64,000 nt of DNA, from assembly GCF_028198165.1 (NCBI RefSeq), contig NZ_CP116339.1, positions 1,495,001-1,559,000 of the forward strand, in the 5' to 3' direction. The notes below the pieces were generated by a model, which was not told the DNA's origin, did no database searches, and saw only the letters and a list, made by a program, of their open reading frames with translations. Below, piece after piece: positions 60,189-64,000 of the stretch. The stretch comes from Pseudoxanthomonas sp. JBR18. GTDB taxonomy: Bacteria > Pseudomonadota > Gammaproteobacteria > Xanthomonadales > Xanthomonadaceae. Both the position numbers and the translations under genes were made by a program. How positions within the stretch are numbered: the stretch's first letter is position 1; each line of letters starts with the position of its first letter.

Positions 60189-61652
60189 ATGACCATGTTG
60201 AACCAACTCAAATCCGCAGGCTGGCTGCGCGAAGCCAACTACATCAACGGCGCCTGGACCGGTGCCGACGACCAGCGCACGCTGGCCGTCCAGGACCCCG
60301 GCACGGGGCAGGACATCGGCACAATCCCCTGGTCGGGCGCATCGGACACCCGGTGTGCCATCGATGCGGCGGACAAGGCCTTCAAAGACTGGTCGACGAC
60401 CACCGCCGCCGAGCGCGCCGGATTTCTGCACAGGATGGCCGCGGTCATTCGCGAACACAGCGAGCAACTGGCCAGCCTGCTGACCCTGGAACAAGGCAAG
60501 CCGCTGGCCGAGGCCCGGGCCGAAATCGCCCTGGGCGCCGACTACGTGCAATGGTTTGCCGAAGAGGCCCGCCGCATCAACGGCCAGATCATTCCGTCGC
60601 CGTGGAAGGGCCGCCAGCTGCAGGTGACCTGCGAACCGGTCGGCGTGGTCGGCGCTATTTCTCCATGGAATTTCCCGTTCTCCATGCTCTCGCGCAAGGT
60701 AGCGCCGGCTCTGGCCGCGGGCTGCACCATTGTGGTCAAGCCGTCCGAGTTCACCCCGTACTGCGGCCTGCTGTGGGGCGTGCTGGCCGAGAAGATCGGC
60801 CTGCCTGCCGGCGTGGTCAATGTCGTCACCGGCGATGCGGCCGCCATCGGCGGCGAGCTGACAGGCGATGCGCGGGTACGCAAACTCACCTTCACCGGTT
60901 CCACCCGCATCGGCAAGCTGCTCTACCAGCAGTCGGCGGCCAGCATGAAAAAGCTCTCACTGGAGCTGGGCGGCAACGCGCCTTTCATCGTGTTCGACGA
61001 CGCTGACCTGGAGCAGGCCGTGGAGGGCGCCATCGCCGCCAAGTTCCGTAATAGCGGGCAGACCTGCGTGTGCAGCAATCGGATCTACGTGCAGGACAGC
61101 ATCTATGAGGTGTTCGCCCAGCGCTTGGCCGAACGTGTGGCAACCCTGCGCGTGGGCAACGGCTTTGATGCCGATGTCAAGCAAGGCCCGCTGATCAACG
61201 AGGCCGCCGTGACGAAGGTACAGGCCCACGTGGCCGATGCGCAGGCCAAGGGTGGACGCGTCCTGGTGGGCGGCAAGCGCCATGCGCTGGGCGGGACGTT
61301 CTACGAGCCAACGGTCATTGCCGGCGCCACCCACGACATGCTGATCGCCCACGAAGAGACCTTCGGCCCGGTCGCCGCGTTGTTCCGCTTCACCAGCGAG
61401 CAGGAGGCCATCGACGCCGCCAACGCCACCGAGTTCGGACTCTCGGCCTATTTCTACAGCCGTGACCTGGCCCGCGCCCATCGCGTGGCCCGCGCGCTGG
61501 AGAGCGGCATGGTGGGCGTCAACGTCGGCATCATCACCAGTGAGGTTGCGCCCTTCGGCGGCGTCAAGGACAGCGGCCTGGGTCGTGAAGGCGGCCGCTT
61601 CGGCATCGATGAATACCTCAACCTGAAGTACATCAGCCTGGGCGGTCTGTAA
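60189..61652 (+). CDS. gabD: NAD(P)-dependent succinate-semialdehyde dehydrogenase-like aldehyde dehydrogenase
   Basis: A 487-residue aldehyde dehydrogenase. The catalytic Cys is in NSGQTCVCSNR and the general-base Glu in LELGGNAPF. Overall sequence, including SPWNFPFSMLSRKVAPALAAG and GREGG near the end, matches the GabD group, which oxidises succinic semialdehyde to succinate, but here it is in a TetR/NemR-type detoxification cluster and may act on other aldehydes. ATG 60189 is the natural start. Confidence 0.85.
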   Translation: MTMLNQLKSAGWLREANYINGAWTGADDQRTLAVQDPGTGQDIGTIPWSGASDTRCAIDAADKAFKDWSTTTAAERAGFLHRMAAVIREHSEQLASLLTLEQGKPLAEARAEIALGADYVQWFAEEARRINGQIIPSPWKGRQLQVTCEPVGVVGAISPWNFPFSMLSRKVAPALAAGCTIVVKPSEFTPYCGLLWGVLAEKIGLPAGVVNVVTGDAAAIGGELTGDARVRKLTFTGSTRIGKLLYQQSAASMKKLSLELGGNAPFIVFDDADLEQAVEGAIAAKFRNSGQTCVCSNRIYVQDSIYEVFAQRLAERVATLRVGNGFDADVKQGPLINEAAVTKVQAHVADAQAKGGRVLVGGKRHALGGTFYEPTVIAGATHDMLIAHEETFGPVAALFRFTSEQEAIDAANATEFGLSAYFYSRDLARAHRVARALESGMVGVNVGIITSEVAPFGGVKDSGLGREGGRFGIDEYLNLKYISLGGL

Positions 61653-61736
61653 CCGCGCCTTACCCCCGCACGCCGCAGCTGCAGGGCAGCGCCAGCGCCC
61701 CCTTCTGCTTGCTCATCTCTCCCAAGGGCATTGCTC

Positions 61737-62567
61737 ATGACCACACTCACCACGCGCGACAGCACCCGCATCTTCTACAAGGACTGGGGTCCGAAGGAGG
61801 CGCAGCCCATCGTCTTCCATCACGGCTGGCCGCTCAGCGCTGATGACTGGGACAACCAGATGCTGTTCTTCCTGGCCCAGGGTTACCGCGTGATCGCCCA
61901 CGACCGCCGCGGCCACGGTCGCTCCGATCAAACCGATTCCGGCAACGACATGGACACCTACGCCGCCGATGTCTTCGACTTGGCCAAGGCGCTGGATCTG
62001 CACAACGCGGTCCATATCGGGCATTCCACTGGCGGTGGCGAAGTGGCGCGCTATGTCGCACGCGCCGAAGCCGGCCGCGTGGCCAAGGCCGTGCTGCTTG
62101 GCGCGGTCACGCCGATCATGCTGCAGACGCAGGCCAATCCTGAAGGTCTGCCGATGTCGGTGTTCGACGGCTTCCGCAGTGCACTGCAGGCCAACCGCGC
62201 GCAATTCTTCACCGACGTGCCTGCAGGCCCGTTCTACGGCTTCAACCGCCAGGGCGCCAACGTCAGCCAAGGCTTGATCAACAACTGGTGGCGCCAGGGC
62301 ATGGCTGGTGGCGCCAAGGCCCACTACGACTGCATCGCGGCTTTCTCTGAAACGGACTTCACCGAAGACCTCAAGGCGCTCAACCTGCCGGTACTAGTCA
62401 TGCATGGCGAAGATGACCAGATCGTGCCAATCGCCGACTCGGCGCTAAAAGCGATCAAGCTCCTGCCGCAGGGCACCTTGAAGACCTATCCCGGCCTGCC
62501 GCACGGCATGTTTGCCACGCATCCGGAGCTGATCAATACCGATCTGCTGGCCTTCGTGCAGGCCTGA
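61737..62567 (+). CDS. Alpha/beta hydrolase of the non-heme chloroperoxidase type
   Basis: A 276-residue cytoplasmic hydrolase. The catalytic triad is Ser in [12 protein letters not shown], Asp in GEDDQIVP and His in LPHGMF. The [11 protein letters not shown] oxyanion segment is typical of bacterial perhydrolases and chloroperoxidase-like esterases. ATG 61737 is used. It lies 84 bp after the aldehyde dehydrogenase gene. Confidence 0.85.
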   Translation: MTTLTTRDSTRIFYKDWGPKEAQPIVFHHGWPLSADDWDNQMLFFLAQGYRVIAHDRRGHGRSDQTDSGNDMDTYAADVFDLAKALDLHNAVHIGHSTGGGEVARYVARAEAGRVAKAVLLGAVTPIMLQTQANPEGLPMSVFDGFRSALQANRAQFFTDVPAGPFYGFNRQGANVSQGLINNWWRQGMAGGAKAHYDCIAAFSETDFTEDLKALNLPVLVMHGEDDQIVPIADSALKAIKLLPQGTLKTYPGLPHGMFATHPELINTDLLAFVQA

Positions 62568-62743
62568 ACGACCGATCACCTCGGCTGCCCTGGCCCGCTA
62601 CATGGCAGCCGCCTGATGCACATACCTGCAAAACGCCCCGCGCACGGGGTTCGTGAAGCAGATCGCCCTCCAATGCCCCTTCAACGGCACCTCGCCGTTC
62701 CTCGGCCATGCGCGGCGCCTACAACCCACCCCAGGAGATTGTC

Positions 62744-63511
62744 ATGAACAAGCGTTTCCCCGTACGTCGCACGTTGGTCGCACTGCTGCTCGCGCTGGCT
62801 GCATCCGGCACCCAGGCGGCCATTGCCGCGCCGATCAACAACATCGTGCTCGTCCACGGCTATTTCGCCGATGGCTCGGGCTGGAAAGCCGTCGCCGACC
62901 TGCTGACCCACGACGGCTACAAGGTTTCCATCGTCCAGGAGCCTGAGACTTCGTTCCAGGATGACGTCAAGGCCACCACGCGCGTGGTCGACATGCAGGA
63001 TGGGCCGAGCATCCTGGTCGGCCACAGCTATGGCGGCGCCGTGGTGACCCAGGCCGGCAACAACGCCAAGGTCGCCGGCCTGGTCTACATCAATGCCTTC
63101 CAGCCAGACGCTGGCGAAAGCCTGAAGACCCTGGTCGAACAGATGCCTGGGGCCACCAAAGCGATCAAGCCGACGCAGGACGGCTTCCTGTACCTGGACC
63201 CGGCGGATTTCCACGCTGATTTCGCCGCTGATATCCCGGCACGTGAAGCCAAGTTCATGGCAATCTCGCAGGTGATGCCATCGGTTGAAACCTTCGGCGC
63301 GCCGGTCACCACTGCAGCCTGGAAGACCAAGCCAAGCTGGGCGCTGGTGTCCATGTCCGACCGCACCGTCAATCCCGCGCTTGAACGCTTCATGGCCAAG
63401 CGCGCCGGCAGCACGACAGTCGAGATCGACTCCAGCCATGTCGCTTTTCTTTCTCACCCAGCGGACGTGGCCAAGTTGATCGAACAGGCCGCCGGCCACC
63501 TCACCAAGTAA
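62744..63511 (+). CDS. Exported alpha/beta hydrolase
   Basis: A 255-residue hydrolase with a signal peptide (RRTLVALLLALAASGTQAA). Triad residues are Ser in GHSYGGAVV, an acid in the SDRTVNP segment and His in DSSHVAFLS. AGGAG lies 6 bases before ATG 62744. It belongs to the EstC/SalB-like single-domain hydrolase group and is part of the TetR cluster. Confidence 0.8.
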   Translation: MNKRFPVRRTLVALLLALAASGTQAAIAAPINNIVLVHGYFADGSGWKAVADLLTHDGYKVSIVQEPETSFQDDVKATTRVVDMQDGPSILVGHSYGGAVVTQAGNNAKVAGLVYINAFQPDAGESLKTLVEQMPGATKAIKPTQDGFLYLDPADFHADFAADIPAREAKFMAISQVMPSVETFGAPVTTAAWKTKPSWALVSMSDRTVNPALERFMAKRAGSTTVEIDSSHVAFLSHPADVAKLIEQAAGHLTK

Positions 63512-63681
63512 GCGCGGCGATGTCCCGATGTGCTTCGCCCCGGGCGGCGCACATCGACGCAGATCCTCCACCCACCCGTCGCCATGACCACAACGGCCGC
63601 CGTCCTGGCCGGGCAACGCTGCGCGCTGCTGAATCCCACGCCTCCGCGCCCCCCATCCCATCTCGGAGTTCCAGATTCGCC

Positions 63682-64000
63682 ATGCAACATCCTAGCCTCT
63701 TCCAGCCGGTCACCCTCGGCCCGCACACCTTGCGCAACCGCATCGTCCTGCCACCGCTCACCCGGCAGCGCAGTGGCCAGCCCGGTGACGTGCCCACCGA
63801 CCTGATGGCCGCCTATTACCGCCAGCGCGCAAGTGCCGGTCTGATCATCACCGAAGGCACCCAGATCGAACCGCGCGGCAAGGGCTATGCCTGGACGCCG
63901 GGCATCTACAGCGCCGCCCAGGTTGAGGGCTGGCGCAAGGTCACCGACGCTGTCCACGCTGAGGGCGGCACCATCTTCGCCCAGCTGTGGCACGTCGGCC
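63682..64000 (+). CDS. Old Yellow Enzyme-family alkene reductase (5' part)
   Basis: The first 106 codons of an FMN-dependent ene-reductase, cut by the window edge. It begins MQHPSLFQPVTLGPHTLRNRIVLPPLTR and contains EGTQIEPRGKGYAWTPGIY and AQLWHVG, matching classical NemA/PETN-reductase enzymes (Thr rather than Cys after PPL). No strong ribosome site was found. Together with the NemR-like TetR gene this fits an electrophile-defence regulon. Confidence 0.85.
   Translation, partial: MQHPSLFQPVTLGPHTLRNRIVLPPLTRQRSGQPGDVPTDLMAAYYRQRASAGLIITEGTQIEPRGKGYAWTPGIYSAAQVEGWRKVTDAVHAEGGTIFAQLWHVG

Overview
The window is GC-rich, gene-dense bacterial chromosome that looks like a member of the Xanthomonadaceae (Pseudoxanthomonas, Stenotrophomonas, Luteimonas or Lysobacter type). 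This rests on codon use, a lone XVIPCD-type domain protein (the type IV secretion signal domain typical of this family), a 67-bp REP-like palindrome with GTGGGAG/CTCCCAC ends, and many OmpA, MipA/OmpV and SDR genes. No tRNA, rRNA, CRISPR array, intact insertion sequence or phage gene was seen. About 55 protein genes are supported; the last is cut by the window edge.

Layout. 1-11.6 kb: a small secreted protein of lower GC, a Tat-exported phosphoesterase, an AraC regulator divergent from an SDR-tautomerase-hydrolase run, and a two-component system with a coupled DUF2384 protein and a MipA/OmpV porin-like protein. 11.6-16.5 kb: two secreted alpha/beta hydrolases around an MFS exporter. 16.8-31.5 kb: one minus-strand block encoding a sensor kinase, a response regulator, a 2,580-residue DUF11/SdrD-repeat surface protein, a 1,125-residue outer-membrane barrel coupled to it by an ATGA overlap, and an OmpA-type protein. 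31.7-38.2 kb: sirtuin, OprB-like porin, Old Yellow Enzyme, beta-hydroxyacid dehydrogenase, orphan XVIPCD protein, purU and a coupled 38-residue membrane peptide. 38.2-48.4 kb: glutathione transferases, SDRs, a tautomerase, a peroxiredoxin-like protein and a hydratase, arranged around two divergent LysR regulators. 48.4-51.4 kb: an epoxide-hydrolase-like enzyme divergent from a CGNR regulator, with a duplicated operator between them, and an amino-acid permease. 51.5-52.1 kb: gene debris. 52.3-58.4 kb: a six-gene operon with every junction overlapping (KAS III, SDR, metallo-hydrolase, ATP-grasp, GNAT-like, Rieske oxygenase). 58.35-58.5 kb: a frameshifted LysR tail. 58.6-64 kb: a TetR-controlled electrophile-defence cluster (DJ-1-like protein, aldehyde dehydrogenase, two hydrolases, OYE) with one 22-bp operator repeated in front of the regulator and the first target gene.

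How the genes work together. Much of the window is small-molecule and electrophile detoxification under local divergent regulators. Two larger units stand out. One is the two-component system plus giant repeat protein, barrel and OmpA set, probably a surface structure. The other is the six-gene Rieske/ATP-grasp/KAS III operon, which looks like an uncharacterised biosynthetic pathway with no carrier protein of its own.
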